Shown: piece by piece, positions 28,489-37,458 of the stretch
How the letters are laid out: each line of letters opens with the position of its first letter
Position numbering within the stretch: position 1 is the stretch's first letter
Assembly: GCA_016718875.1 (NCBI GenBank)
Contig: JADKBL010000007.1
Span: 62,001 to 126,000 of the forward strand
Source: Bacteroidota bacterium
Lineage (GTDB): Bacteria; Bacteroidota; Bacteroidia; Bacteroidales; VadinHA17
Direction of reading: 5' to 3'
DNA length: 64,000 bases
Made by a program: the position numbers and the translations under genes
The notes under the pieces: model-generated
What the model saw: only the letters and a program-made list of their open reading frames with translations
The model's database searches: none
What the model was told of the DNA's origin: nothing

Positions 28489-29814
28489 TTATTTTGCAGT
28501 ATCAATACCTATACAATAGTAACTGAAACCATAACGCTTCATTTCACTGCGGTCATAAATATTCCTTCCGTCGAAAACAACAGGATTGACCATGAGTTTC
28601 TTCATTACTGCAAATTTGGGAAACTTAAATTCCGGCCATTCAGTAATAAGAGCCATGCAATCGGCATCAATAAGCGCCTCATACTGGTCATCAATGTATT
28701 TAATTGTATCCCCGAAGTGGTGTCTGGCTTCTTTCATTGCTACCGGATCGTAAGCTTTTACATGTGCGCCGGCTTCCAGAAGTTTATTGATTATTATAAG
28801 GGCAGGTGCTTCGCGCATATCATCAGTTTGTGGTTTGAATGAGAGACCCCAAACAGCAATGGTTTTTCCTTTCAGATCTCCGTTGAAATGTTTAAGGATC
28901 TTATTGAAGAGCACCATTTTCTGATCCTTGTTCACTTCTTCAACTGCTTTAAGTACTCTCAGTTCATATTTGTATTCACCAGCAGTTTTTACAAGAGCCT
29001 GCACATCTTTAGGGAAGCACGAACCTCCGTACCCAATCCCAGGATAGATGAATTTGGTACCTATACGGGAATCCGATCCGATTCCCTTTCGAACCATATT
29101 GATATCAGCACCTACAATCTCACAAAGATTTGCAATATCATTCATAAAACTGATCTTGGTTGCAAGCATTGAATTTGCTGCATACTTTGTCATTTCAGCT
29201 GAAGTGATAGCCATGAAAATGACAGGATGTCCGTTAAGGGTGAAGGGTTTATATAAACTTTTCATAAGTTCCTCGGCCCGCGAACTGTTGAGGCCTATAA
29301 CTATACGGTCTGGTTTAAGAAAGTCATCAATAGCTGCACCCTCTTTAAGGAATTCAGGATTGGAAGCAACATCGAATTCAATTGAGACTCCTCTTTTGTT
29401 CAATTCATCCTGTACAGCTTCCCTGACCTTTCCGGCTGTGCCTACCGGAACTGTACTCTTTGTTACGATAAGCAGATAATCATTCATATGTCTTCCGCAG
29501 TCGCGTGCAACAGAAAGTACATATTTTAGGTCGGCACTTCCGTCTTCATCCGGAGGAGTACCTACTGCGATAAAAAGTACTTCAGCATCAGGTATAGCAT
29601 CTGCAATATTTGTTGTGAAGGTAAGGCGGCCTTTCTTTACGTTACGATGAACCATTTCTTCAAGTCCCGGTTCAAAGATCGGAATGATTCCATTGTTAAG
29701 GTTATCTATTTTTTGTTTGTTTACGTCGATACAAACAACATCTATCCCGACTTCGGAAAAACAGGTTCCTGTTACAAGTCCAACATATCCGCTGTCAACA
29801 ATTGCAATTTTCAT
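28489..29814 (-). CDS. ugd: UDP-glucose 6-dehydrogenase
   Basis: A 441-residue NAD-dependent four-electron dehydrogenase that makes UDP-glucuronate. The catalytic Cys266 is in GYGGSCFPKD. TKSTVPVGT, SNPEFLKEGAAIDDF and AEMTKYAANSMLATKISF are all present. One oddity: the nucleotide-binding start reads MKIAIVDSGYVGL, with Asp at residue 7 where the family has Gly in GxGYVG. It is a GAC codon, one base from GGC, so it may be a real variant or an error. It is in an operon with the UDP-xylose synthase. Confidence 0.93.
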   Translation of the reverse strand: MKIAIVDSGYVGLVTGTCFSEVGIDVVCIDVNKQKIDNLNNGIIPIFEPGLEEMVHRNVKKGRLTFTTNIADAIPDAEVLFIAVGTPPDEDGSADLKYVLSVARDCGRHMNDYLLIVTKSTVPVGTAGKVREAVQDELNKRGVSIEFDVASNPEFLKEGAAIDDFLKPDRIVIGLNSSRAEELMKSLYKPFTLNGHPVIFMAITSAEMTKYAANSMLATKISFMNDIANLCEIVGADINMVRKGIGSDSRIGTKFIYPGIGYGGSCFPKDVQALVKTAGEYKYELRVLKAVEEVNKDQKMVLFNKILKHFNGDLKGKTIAVWGLSFKPQTDDMREAPALIIINKLLEAGAHVKAYDPVAMKEARHHFGDTIKYIDDQYEALIDADCMALITEWPEFKFPKFAVMKKLMVNPVVFDGRNIYDRSEMKRYGFSYYCIGIDTAK

Positions 29815-30022
29815 AAAAATGACTTTTTATCTATATTTCAAATATAATTATTGTTTCTTGCTTTTCCACTGAGGAGTTTCAGTCTATCTTTTTATTGTTG
29901 CTGAACCACACTTTTTCCCTTTCTGGGTTGCAACATATGATTTTACTGAAAGCTGATCAATAAAAATTTCTCATGCCCTTCACATTAAGTTTTCACTTAT
30001 TTACAGAAACAGGTGTAATAAT

Positions 30023-31009
30023 TTAGTTCCGGGCAGAAATAACTATGCCGCTGGCTGAAGTCCTGCCCTTGGTATTGAGCGATGTGGGTTTAGTTATTTC
30101 TTTTGGATCGAGATATATATGGATATAGTAAATTCCTTCTTTTGAAAATTTAAGAGGAATGTTGTATTTGTCTCCTGATTTAAATTCAGATAATTCCCAG
30201 GCAGTATATCTGAGATACTGTTCATCTGTAAAATCAGCATAGCTGCTTAACCTTTTAATCTGGGCAGGAGTCATTGATTTTGGAGCTTTCTCGCGGTAAA
30301 CAACCAAGTAGTAAGGATACTCATTACCCAAAGGTTTAACAGTAATTTTAAATGATTCATCAACTTTTACCTCCGATGGTATATTCTCAAATTCCAGATA
30401 TCTGTCTATAAACTCTTCATAATATCTGAACTGGTTTTCTGACAGGAAATATCCAATACCAACATAATTGTGATATTTGTCGATAATGGTTTTTTTATGA
30501 CCGTCGTTGGGAGCCCTCTCTGCCATGAAAGTTCCATGACCCTCTTTCATCATCGAGAGAATTGTTGAAGAAGAAATTTTGTACTCACCGGTAGTCCATT
30601 CCCCAAATGCATTCTCAGCAACATGGTCATATCCTCCTGCGGATGCATATCTCTGGTAGGGTTTTTCACCTGCCATGTTCCAGTGTCCCACATAATCATT
30701 CTTTGCAGCCTCTGCGCACATTTTGTTTGCTACCCTTGAGGCAAGAATATCCAGTTTTACCGGCTGAGCCCTGAATTTTTTCCTGCTGATATTTATAACA
30801 TCAAGCTGGGCTATTTTTAGCCTCAGAGCTTCAATATTATCCTTATATTCAGATAGCCTTGTTTCACTTTCATTGAGTTTAATATACTCATCAATACCCT
30901 CAGATTTTGAACCTGATATCTGTTTCGGAAGAATTGAATGAGGGAGGCAGATCAGTATAATGATCAAGATCCCTAATATTTTGATTGTCTTCCAGAGTTT
31001 CCTGAACAT
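30023..31009 (-). CDS. Membrane-anchored CAP/SCP-domain protein
   Basis: A 328-residue protein with an N-terminal membrane anchor or signal (residues about 9-26) and a coiled segment to about 75. The CAP domain follows, with HWNMAGEKPYQRYASAGGYDHVAENAFG (His and Glu of the CAP cavity) and GHKKTIIDKYHNYVGIGYF. A C-terminal beta-rich domain ends the protein. CAP proteins are extracellular and have varied or unknown roles. It does not carry a protease motif that I can name. Confidence 0.82.
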   Translation of the reverse strand: MFRKLWKTIKILGILIIILICLPHSILPKQISGSKSEGIDEYIKLNESETRLSEYKDNIEALRLKIAQLDVINISRKKFRAQPVKLDILASRVANKMCAEAAKNDYVGHWNMAGEKPYQRYASAGGYDHVAENAFGEWTTGEYKISSSTILSMMKEGHGTFMAERAPNDGHKKTIIDKYHNYVGIGYFLSENQFRYYEEFIDRYLEFENIPSEVKVDESFKITVKPLGNEYPYYLVVYREKAPKSMTPAQIKRLSSYADFTDEQYLRYTAWELSEFKSGDKYNIPLKFSKEGIYYIHIYLDPKEITKPTSLNTKGRTSASGIVISARN

Positions 31010-31027
31010 AAGTTCTTCAGAGTTGTT

Positions 31028-31035
31028 TAACTTTG
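31028..31035 (+). promoter_or_regulatory. Candidate -7 box for the first glutathione peroxidase gene
   Basis: TAACTTTG matches TAnnTTTG, 51 bp before the ATG at 31087. No clear -33 box is visible. Confidence 0.4.
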
Positions 31036-31086
31036 TAAATAAACCAATAAATAATCAACAGGAAAGTTAAAATAAATTAATTTACA

Positions 31087-31631
31087 ATGAGAAAAGAAAA
31101 GTATATATCATTTTTTGCACTGCTTTTGATTTCGGTATCATTAGTAGCTCAATCATCAGGATTTTACGATTTTAAAGTAAAAACTCTTGAGGGACAGGAT
31201 TTTGATTTCAGTTCACTTAAAGGGAAAAAGGTTATGGTTGTGAATGTGGCATCAAAATGCGGACTCACTCCACAGTATAAGGATCTGGAGGAAGTGTATG
31301 AGAAGTACAAGTCTGATAATTTTGTGATTATCGGTTTCCTGCAAATAATTTCATGAACCAGGAGCCCGGTACAGCTGGTGAGATACGTAAATTCTGCAGC
31401 GATAATTACGGTGTGACTTTCCCGATCATGGAGAAAATCTCTGTTAAGGGTGATGATATGCATCCTGTTTACCAGTGGCTTACATCTAAGTCAAAGAATG
31501 GAGTAAAGGATTCGGATGTGAGCTGGAATTTCCAGAAGTACCTGATTGATGAGAAGGGTAATCTTATTGAAGTCATTCCTCCAAAGGAAAAACCAACATC
31601 CGATAAGGTTATCGCCTGGATTTCTGAGTAA
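31087..31631 (+). CDS. Exported glutathione peroxidase-like thiol peroxidase (one frameshift)
   Basis: A signal peptide (MRKEKYISFFALLLISVSLVAQ) precedes a Gpx fold with NVASKCGLTPQYKDLEEVYEKY (Cys58 as peroxidatic residue). The frame breaks at the CC in 31338-31339. One added C gives GFPANNFMNQEPGT, and the protein continues to VSWNFQKYLID and WISE. The motif normally reads FPCNQFGxQEPG, so the second Cys and the catalytic Gln are replaced by Ala and Asn here. It is likely a periplasmic peroxide scavenger that uses a thioredoxin-like partner. A second, unexported copy lies at 56122-56673. Confidence 0.82.
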
Positions 31632-31656
31632 GAAATTATATTCTTAAAAATTAATT

Positions 31657-31693
31657 TAACCGCAAAGGGCTGAAATAGTGTTTTTTGCGGTTA
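31657..31693 (+). terminator. Terminator after the first glutathione peroxidase gene
   Basis: A 10-bp stem, taaccgcaaa/tttgcggtta, with a 17-nt loop, is followed by ttttatattttt. It lies between convergent genes and can serve the plus strand. Confidence 0.65.
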
Positions 31694-31695
31694 TT

Positions 31696-34600
31696 TTATA
31701 TTTTTATCCCCATTACCATTATATCATCAATCTGGGGCAGTTTTCCTCTCCAGTTTTCAATCTCCTCGTCTAGTAACCGCCTCTGGTCATCCATGTTTTC
31801 CCTATGAATTGAAACCAGGAATTCCCTGAATTTCTGTGATTTATATTTTCTGGCTTTTGGGCCACCAAACTGGTCTGCGTATCCGTCAGAGAAGAGATAA
31901 ATAATATCACCTTCGCGGCATTCAATGATATGGTTAGAAAAATCATTCTTTTCAGGGGAGTACCGTCCAATATCTATTTTATCAGCAGGGTAGATAATTA
32001 TCTCTCCATCCCTGATCAGATAAAGAGGGTTGTGAGCAGCTGAGAACTGTAACATCTTAGTGTCCGGATTGAAAATGCAGAGTGCTATATCCATCCCGTC
32101 ATAGGTCGTCAGCTCTCTTTCTCTTCCCTGGTGAAGTGATTCCTGTATACGTTCCCTGAGCAGATCAAGAATGGTTGAAGCCTTGCATATTTGCAGGGAT
32201 TTGACAATATCATTCAGGGCACTTATACCAAGCATACTCATAAATGATCCGGGTACTCCATGTCCCGTACAATCACCAACGGAAAAGAAAATGTGAGTGT
32301 TATTTTTTGCTATCCAGTAAAAATCACCGCTCACAATATCCCTGGGTTTATTAAGGATAAAGTACTCTCTGAGAATATTATCTATAAGTCTTTTCGGAGG
32401 CAGTACAGCTGTCTGAATCCTGTAAGCATACCTGATGCTTGACTGGATTTCCTCTTTCTGGGCTTCAATCTGATCACGCTGCTCTTCGGCAATGTCTCTC
32501 TGAAGAGCTATTTCTGTCTTCTGTGACTCAAGTTCCCTGTTTTTATTCCTGATCTCCTCTGTCCGTTTTGCCACTTCCATTTCAAGCTTTTCCTTATCCT
32601 TTTCAAGCTTGGATACCCTCTGTTTTATATACATATAAATTCCAATGACTACAAGAAGCAGCATTGTGGCAAGGAACCACCACCTTTTCCAGAATGGGGG
32701 TCTTACAATAAATGAATATACTGAATCATCCGAAATGTGCCAGGTTTTATTATCTAAACTCACTTCAACCCTGAAGGAGTAATTACCCGGAGGAAGCTGA
32801 GAGTAGGTGAGAGTCTGATTTCGGTTAGAATATAGCCACTCCAGATCATATCCTTCAAGCTTATAGCGGTATGTCATTCCTTCGGGATTGCTGAACCATA
32901 TTCCAGTATAGCCAAAGGTAAAATTGTTCTCATTATATCTAAACTTAATCCGGCCCTCATCTATTGGGTTATAAAACAGATTACGCACTGAAAGAAAAAC
33001 CCTTGGGATCTGGCCAATGAGTTTAAGATAATCGGGATTATAAATAATTATTCCGGTTTCAGTGCCTATCCAGATGTGACCATCCTTATCAGTATAAACC
33101 GAGTTTAGTACCGGATACTGGTAGGCAAGACCAGAATTCTCTCCAAGTTCAAGCAATAATCCCTTATCAGGTTTATAGAATGAGAATCCCCTTTTTGATA
33201 TTACTACCAGGTTATTCAGTTTGTCAAAAACAATCGACTGTATCTGGTCAAATGTAATTCCGTCCTCTTTACCCAGAACCTTTGTACTGTTTGATGTTAT
33301 TCTGATTATACCTTTTTCTCCTGTATTGAACCAGGCATCGCCGCTGGAATCTGTTGCAACACTGTAAAGCTGAGAAAACCTTACATTTTCATTTTTTATA
33401 AGAATAAGGCTGTCATTCAGTATGTAAGCAGGATATTTAAGTGATCCTGCAAGCCAGGTTCTACCTGAAATGTCTGTTTTTGTTTCATAAATGTAAGAAT
33501 TCTGAAGTTCGGGATAAGAGAATTTCAGAAAAGCTGATTTTTCAAGATCATAGCAGGAGACTCCGCCCCCAAGTGTAGAGAGCCATACAAGGTTATCACT
33601 GCCTGATATGGAAATAACATTGTTATCATTTAACTGGCCGGGAGCTGTGAAGCTGGTAAACTCAAGACTCTCTGGATTTATCCTGAAGGCTCCGCCTCCG
33701 TAAGTTCCCGCCCAGATAAAACCATTTTGATCAGAAAAGAGGGAAATAAAATTATCCTTAAGCCTAAGCCTGGTACTAATGTTATCCCATTTGAACTGGC
33801 CTGTATTGTCCTGAATCCCCCGGAATAATCCGGCTTCACTCCCTACCCAAAGTCCATTGTTTTTGTCGTGTGTAATTCCATATGCAGAAATAAACGGAGT
33901 TCCGGTACTTTTATTAAGAAATTCGAAAGCAGGAGGCAGTGCCTGAATAATACCCTGTTTTCCGCCAATCCATATGTTTTCCTCACTATCCTTAATAATT
34001 GTATTTATTCTGGCAGGTATCAGTCCCTCATTAAGCCTGATCTGGTGGTATAGAGGAATTCCGGGATTTGTAAGCTTCAGTTGTACCACACCTTGTTTTT
34101 CAGTACTGATCCAGAAATCATTTTCAAGGCTCATAGTAAATCCGGTAACAGGACCAAATTCCCAACCTTCAATAGGGCTGAAGATCTTTTTTTCAGTATC
34201 ATATGCAGACAGTCCTTTTTCTTCAGTTCCTATCCAGAGACGTTCGTCGGAAGATGATTTCAGAACTCTCACAATATTGTCATTCAGGCCATCTTTCATT
34301 GAAATGACCTCACATTTCCAGTCTGAAATACGGGTTATACCATTATCAGTAGCCAGCCAGAAGATGCCTTTACTGTCCTTTTCAATATCATAAACATAGT
34401 TATCTGACAGACCCTCATCGCTGTCAATGTTGATAAGGTATCTGCCGTCATATCTGTATATGCCTTCTCCGAGTGTGGAAAAGATTATGACACCTGTGCT
34501 GTCAGTTTCGATATCTGTTATCTCAATACTTCCAAGACCCTCCTCCGGTTTGAATGGCCAGAATGTATTACCATCATAGCGAGTAATCCTGCCTGATTTG

Positions 34601-34890
34601 TGGCCAATCCACATTTCCCCACCGCCAACATCTTTAATAGCAGTTATACTGTTGTCAGACAACCCATCAGTGGTGGTGTATTCTGTGTAGTTTATACCAT
34701 CGAATCTGAATAATCCACGATCTGTTCCAAACCAGATCCAACCTTTTGGTGACTGGTATATTACTTCAACATTATACTCTTCTTTGCCCTTGAAAAGCTG
34801 GTGGGGTTTCAAAAAAGGGGTCTGTGCCGAAACTTCATTATTTATGAATAGCAACGCTGAAAGCATGAGAGAAGCAAGGGCTCTTTTCAT
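31696..34890 (-). CDS. Propeller sensor with SpoIIE-type PP2C phosphatase
   Basis: A 1064-residue protein from the ATG at 34890. It has a signal peptide, then two-component-regulator (Reg_prop) beta-propeller repeats (about 30-630) such as GWIWFGTDRGLFRFDG, GEMWIGHKSGRITRYDG and GHIWIGTETGIIIYNP. A Y_Y_Y domain follows (YRYKLEGYDLEWLYS, LPPGNYSFRVEV), then one transmembrane helix near 740, a coiled coil rich in Glu/Lys/Gln, and a C-terminal SpoIIE phosphatase (SGDFYWI, VGDCTGHGVPGSFMSMLG, LFSDGYADQFGG). It senses an external signal and dephosphorylates a cytoplasmic partner, probably an anti-sigma antagonist. It follows YceI with a 1-bp gap, so it belongs to that operon. Confidence 0.92.
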   Translation of the reverse strand: MKRALASLMLSALLFINNEVSAQTPFLKPHQLFKGKEEYNVEVIYQSPKGWIWFGTDRGLFRFDGINYTEYTTTDGLSDNSITAIKDVGGGEMWIGHKSGRITRYDGNTFWPFKPEEGLGSIEITDIETDSTGVIIFSTLGEGIYRYDGRYLINIDSDEGLSDNYVYDIEKDSKGIFWLATDNGITRISDWKCEVISMKDGLNDNIVRVLKSSSDERLWIGTEEKGLSAYDTEKKIFSPIEGWEFGPVTGFTMSLENDFWISTEKQGVVQLKLTNPGIPLYHQIRLNEGLIPARINTIIKDSEENIWIGGKQGIIQALPPAFEFLNKSTGTPFISAYGITHDKNNGLWVGSEAGLFRGIQDNTGQFKWDNISTRLRLKDNFISLFSDQNGFIWAGTYGGGAFRINPESLEFTSFTAPGQLNDNNVISISGSDNLVWLSTLGGGVSCYDLEKSAFLKFSYPELQNSYIYETKTDISGRTWLAGSLKYPAYILNDSLILIKNENVRFSQLYSVATDSSGDAWFNTGEKGIIRITSNSTKVLGKEDGITFDQIQSIVFDKLNNLVVISKRGFSFYKPDKGLLLELGENSGLAYQYPVLNSVYTDKDGHIWIGTETGIIIYNPDYLKLIGQIPRVFLSVRNLFYNPIDEGRIKFRYNENNFTFGYTGIWFSNPEGMTYRYKLEGYDLEWLYSNRNQTLTYSQLPPGNYSFRVEVSLDNKTWHISDDSVYSFIVRPPFWKRWWFLATMLLLVVIGIYMYIKQRVSKLEKDKEKLEMEVAKRTEEIRNKNRELESQKTEIALQRDIAEEQRDQIEAQKEEIQSSIRYAYRIQTAVLPPKRLIDNILREYFILNKPRDIVSGDFYWIAKNNTHIFFSVGDCTGHGVPGSFMSMLGISALNDIVKSLQICKASTILDLLRERIQESLHQGRERELTTYDGMDIALCIFNPDTKMLQFSAAHNPLYLIRDGEIIIYPADKIDIGRYSPEKNDFSNHIIECREGDIIYLFSDGYADQFGGPKARKYKSQKFREFLVSIHRENMDDQRRLLDEEIENWRGKLPQIDDIMVMGIKI

Positions 34891-34891
34891 A

Positions 34892-35467
34892 TTACTTTTC
34901 AGATGAGGTAAGTGCAAAGTTGATTTCTACTTTTATTTCCTCAGCAATTTTCTGATTCAGTATTGAAGGAATACTGATATCGTGATCAGCAAGAAAAACA
35001 GTAAAGTTAGCACTGACATCTATTTTTTTCTCACCAACAATGAGATCGCATCTTACAATTCTGTCATTTTCAACACCATGAATATACATTTTCCCTTTGG
35101 CTCTTATTTTGTAAGTACCAGGAACAGAAAGATCAACCTCCTCAATTATTTTTCCCTTGAAGGTAGAGTTGGGGTATGTTTCTGTCTCCATGTAATCCTC
35201 ATTAAAATGCGTTTTCTGAAGGCTGCTGTTAAAACCCTCGAAGGTTTTTGTCGGGATCAGGAAGGAGAATGACCTGTCTGTAAGGTTTATTGCTCCGGCA
35301 AGGCTCCTGCTCGATGCCTTTATTATTTCAAGAGGTGCGTCGGAAAGGAAGCTTGCCTGTCCGTTTCTGCAGGTATATACACTACCCTTTTCCTGGAAGC
35401 TGCAGATTATAAACATTCCAAGAATAAATGATAGTGAAATGCTTTTTTCCCTTATTTTTTTAAGCAT
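34892..35467 (-). CDS. YceI-like family secreted protein
   Basis: A 191-residue exported protein (signal ILGMFIICSF) with a lipocalin-like YceI fold: ASFLSDAPLEIIKASSRSLAGAINL, FSFLIPTKTFEGFNSSLQKTHFNEDYMETETYPNSTFKGKI, GTYKIRAKGKMYIHGVENDR. The family binds isoprenoid-type lipids such as quinones. The TAA ends one base before the ATG of the SpoIIE protein, and the DUF5777 gene stands immediately upstream (3 bp gap), so all are co-transcribed. A role with quinone or haem proteins is inferred from context. Confidence 0.87.
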   Translation of the reverse strand: MLKKIREKSISLSFILGMFIICSFQEKGSVYTCRNGQASFLSDAPLEIIKASSRSLAGAINLTDRSFSFLIPTKTFEGFNSSLQKTHFNEDYMETETYPNSTFKGKIIEEVDLSVPGTYKIRAKGKMYIHGVENDRIVRCDLIVGEKKIDVSANFTVFLADHDISIPSILNQKIAEEIKVEINFALTSSEK

Positions 35468-35470
35468 CTG

Positions 35471-36367
35471 TTATTTTATGTTTTTATTTTTCCTTCCTGT
35501 CGGGAAGACTCTGTAAATATTGAAACCGAAAAAGATATCTCCATCTGACCATTTGCCTTCTGTCCCGGTAATGTATCCTCTGGCAAACATCAGCTGCGAG
35601 TTTGTAGCCATTATCTGGAATACATGTCCGGCGGCTTCAATGTCAAATCCGAGACCCAGTGAATTGGCATAGTCATCAGCAGTCTTTCCTGGTAGAAGCC
35701 AGTAATATTCTCCATTGATGGAAAACTTACGCGTGAGCTTATACCTTCCGCCGAATCCGACTGAAAAAATATTATTCTGATCTTCAGGTGTCGGTACCAG
35801 GTTTTTATGAATAAAAGAAGGTGATAGCTGAAATGAAAGATTCCTGTTGAACTTTCTTGAAATCAGTACCTGCGTTGCATATGAGAGTCTTGAAGAGAAA
35901 AGATTATCCCTGTCAGGTTCTTCCCATTTGAGTGTCTTTATAAAGACAGCCTGGTAAACTGATACTGTAACAGGAATATTTTTAAGACCGGTTTGTTGCC
36001 TGAGTACCTTGATTTTGACAGAACCGTCATATGTCTTTTCAAAAGTGCTTCTCCCGATCGAAAGTCCGACAATGTCTTTTATTCCATATTCGAAGCCCAG
36101 ACGGGTAGTGCCCTGATCAATGCCAAAAAGAGTATATATCCCCTGATTGACTGCTCCGAACCTGTGAGAGATGTTAAATTGCAGATCCAGATGTCCTGGT
36201 ATTTCTGATGATTGTCCGTTCACTATCGTTGTACCTTTGAATGTACCATTAACATAATCGGGAGTTTTTGCATCTGACATATTGTTCAGGATCTGATCGA
36301 GATCCTGGGAATATACTGATATACAGTATATTAAAAACAGGTTAAGGAGTAGAAGAATTTTTTTCAT
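35471..36367 (-). CDS. DUF5777 family outer-membrane beta-barrel-like protein
   Basis: I choose the ATG at 36367, giving MKKILLLLNLFLIYCISVYSQ, rather than a longer ORF that runs into the upstream gene. The mature 278 residues have alternating amphipathic strands, for example GHLDLQFNISHRFGAVNQG, ATQVLISRKFNRNLSFQLSPSF and SVGFGGRYKLTRKFSINGEYYW, and end in a barrel-like strand. DUF5777 barrels occur next to cytochrome and YceI genes in Bacteroidota; the function is unknown. Confidence 0.82.
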   Translation of the reverse strand: MKKILLLLNLFLIYCISVYSQDLDQILNNMSDAKTPDYVNGTFKGTTIVNGQSSEIPGHLDLQFNISHRFGAVNQGIYTLFGIDQGTTRLGFEYGIKDIVGLSIGRSTFEKTYDGSVKIKVLRQQTGLKNIPVTVSVYQAVFIKTLKWEEPDRDNLFSSRLSYATQVLISRKFNRNLSFQLSPSFIHKNLVPTPEDQNNIFSVGFGGRYKLTRKFSINGEYYWLLPGKTADDYANSLGLGFDIEAAGHVFQIMATNSQLMFARGYITGTEGKWSDGDIFFGFNIYRVFPTGRKNKNIK

Positions 36368-36371
36368 CTGT

Positions 36372-36749
36372 TCAGTTTTCAGGTGCACCGTTATCCAGCC
36401 AGATATTAATAAGCTTAAGCTCACAAGCCGGGAGTTTGCCACGGTCTTTTGGCATCTTTGCAAATCCGTTGAGATGGTTGACCACACCTCTCAGTCTGCC
36501 ATCGTTAACTACAATCATTTCGCTCTTATAGCTGTCGTGCCTAACTCCGTTGTAGCTCACCTCTTCGCCATGACAAACTACACAGTTCACCTGCATAATT
36601 GCAGAGATCTTGGAATTCCAGGTAACATTGGTTGTATCACAATCGGGAGTTCCATAGAGATCAAGTTCATTTTTACTTACACACGATAATAATGCAACCG
36701 TTGTTAGCAGTAGAATAATTAGAGCATGTATGTTTGACTTCCTGCGCAT
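36372..36749 (-). CDS. Monohaem cytochrome c-like lipoprotein
   Basis: The ATG at 36749 starts MRRKSNIHALIILLLTTVALLSC, a lipoprotein signal; the longer ORF would use TTG. One haem site, CVVCH, is near residue 62, and MPKDRGKLPACELKLINIWLDNGAPEN near the end resembles the planctomycete-type or PSCyt domain ending. It should be a surface electron carrier. It stands 4 bp upstream of the DUF5777 gene in the same operon. Confidence 0.85.
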   Translation of the reverse strand: MRRKSNIHALIILLLTTVALLSCVSKNELDLYGTPDCDTTNVTWNSKISAIMQVNCVVCHGEEVSYNGVRHDSYKSEMIVVNDGRLRGVVNHLNGFAKMPKDRGKLPACELKLINIWLDNGAPEN

Positions 36750-36864
36750 TGAGCTATTCAAATGGGGACATGTAAATATAGATAAAAATGGTGATCCTCA
36801 TTTAAAAACTTATTTCAACTCATCTGCCTGACGGGGAGAGCTTAAGGTTTTTTCTCTGTTGTCT

Positions 36865-37302
36865 TTACTCGGTAATTGTAAGAATATTACCTGATCTGCT
36901 TACTTTGTATGATTTCAAAGCTATAGCCGCCGGGCCGGTTATTACACTGCCAGTTAAAGAAAAAACTGAACCATGACTCGGACATTGAAGATTGTTAGAT
37001 TTCGAACTGAAGTTAATCTGGGCTCCCTCATGAGTGCAGGAAGCTGCAAGAGCAACAAATCCGCTGCTGGCTGTATTCACCACAATGATGCCACTTACAA
37101 TTTTGGATCCTCCGTTGTTATTCAGCACAGAATTGTCTCCAAGGGAAAGATCAATTATTATATCGGTTTTGATATCTGGTCCTTTAGGACTCTGGTCAAC
37201 CGGTTTAAATTCAGTTTTCTCACAGCTTGTAAGAATACCAGGAGCCAGTAAAAGTGCTGTTGTTCCCATTAGAACCCGCTGAATCAATAATCTTCTGTCC
37301 AT
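36865..37302 (-). CDS. Rieske [2Fe-2S] lipoprotein
   Basis: A 145-residue protein starting MDRRLLIQRVLMGTTALLLAPGILTSC, a signal with an RR pair and a lipobox Cys. The Rieske ligands are visible as Cys89-Thr-His91 (ASCTHEGAQI) and Cys107-Pro-Ser-His110 (LQCPSHGSVF). It has no ring-hydroxylating or bc1 partner beside it. It lies 116 bp upstream of the haem lipoprotein gene on the same strand and probably belongs to the same electron-transfer unit. Confidence 0.9.
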   Translation of the reverse strand: MDRRLLIQRVLMGTTALLLAPGILTSCEKTEFKPVDQSPKGPDIKTDIIIDLSLGDNSVLNNNGGSKIVSGIIVVNTASSGFVALAASCTHEGAQINFSSKSNNLQCPSHGSVFSLTGSVITGPAAIALKSYKVSRSGNILTITE

Positions 37303-37458
37303 AATCGGTAAATTTAGATACTATATTATAGAACAACCGGAGTTGCTTTTTGTTAAGTCCTTTATATAACTTTTTTCATTAATATTGTGGATGTGTTTCA
37401 GATCACTTTTAAATTGTTCTTCTGGTTATCAATCAAATAATTATTATATCCACATCGT

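Noticed and set aside
37313..37458. SAM riboswitch upstream of metA
   Set aside because: The leader is AT-rich and I cannot find the conserved paired elements of SAM-I or SAM-II.
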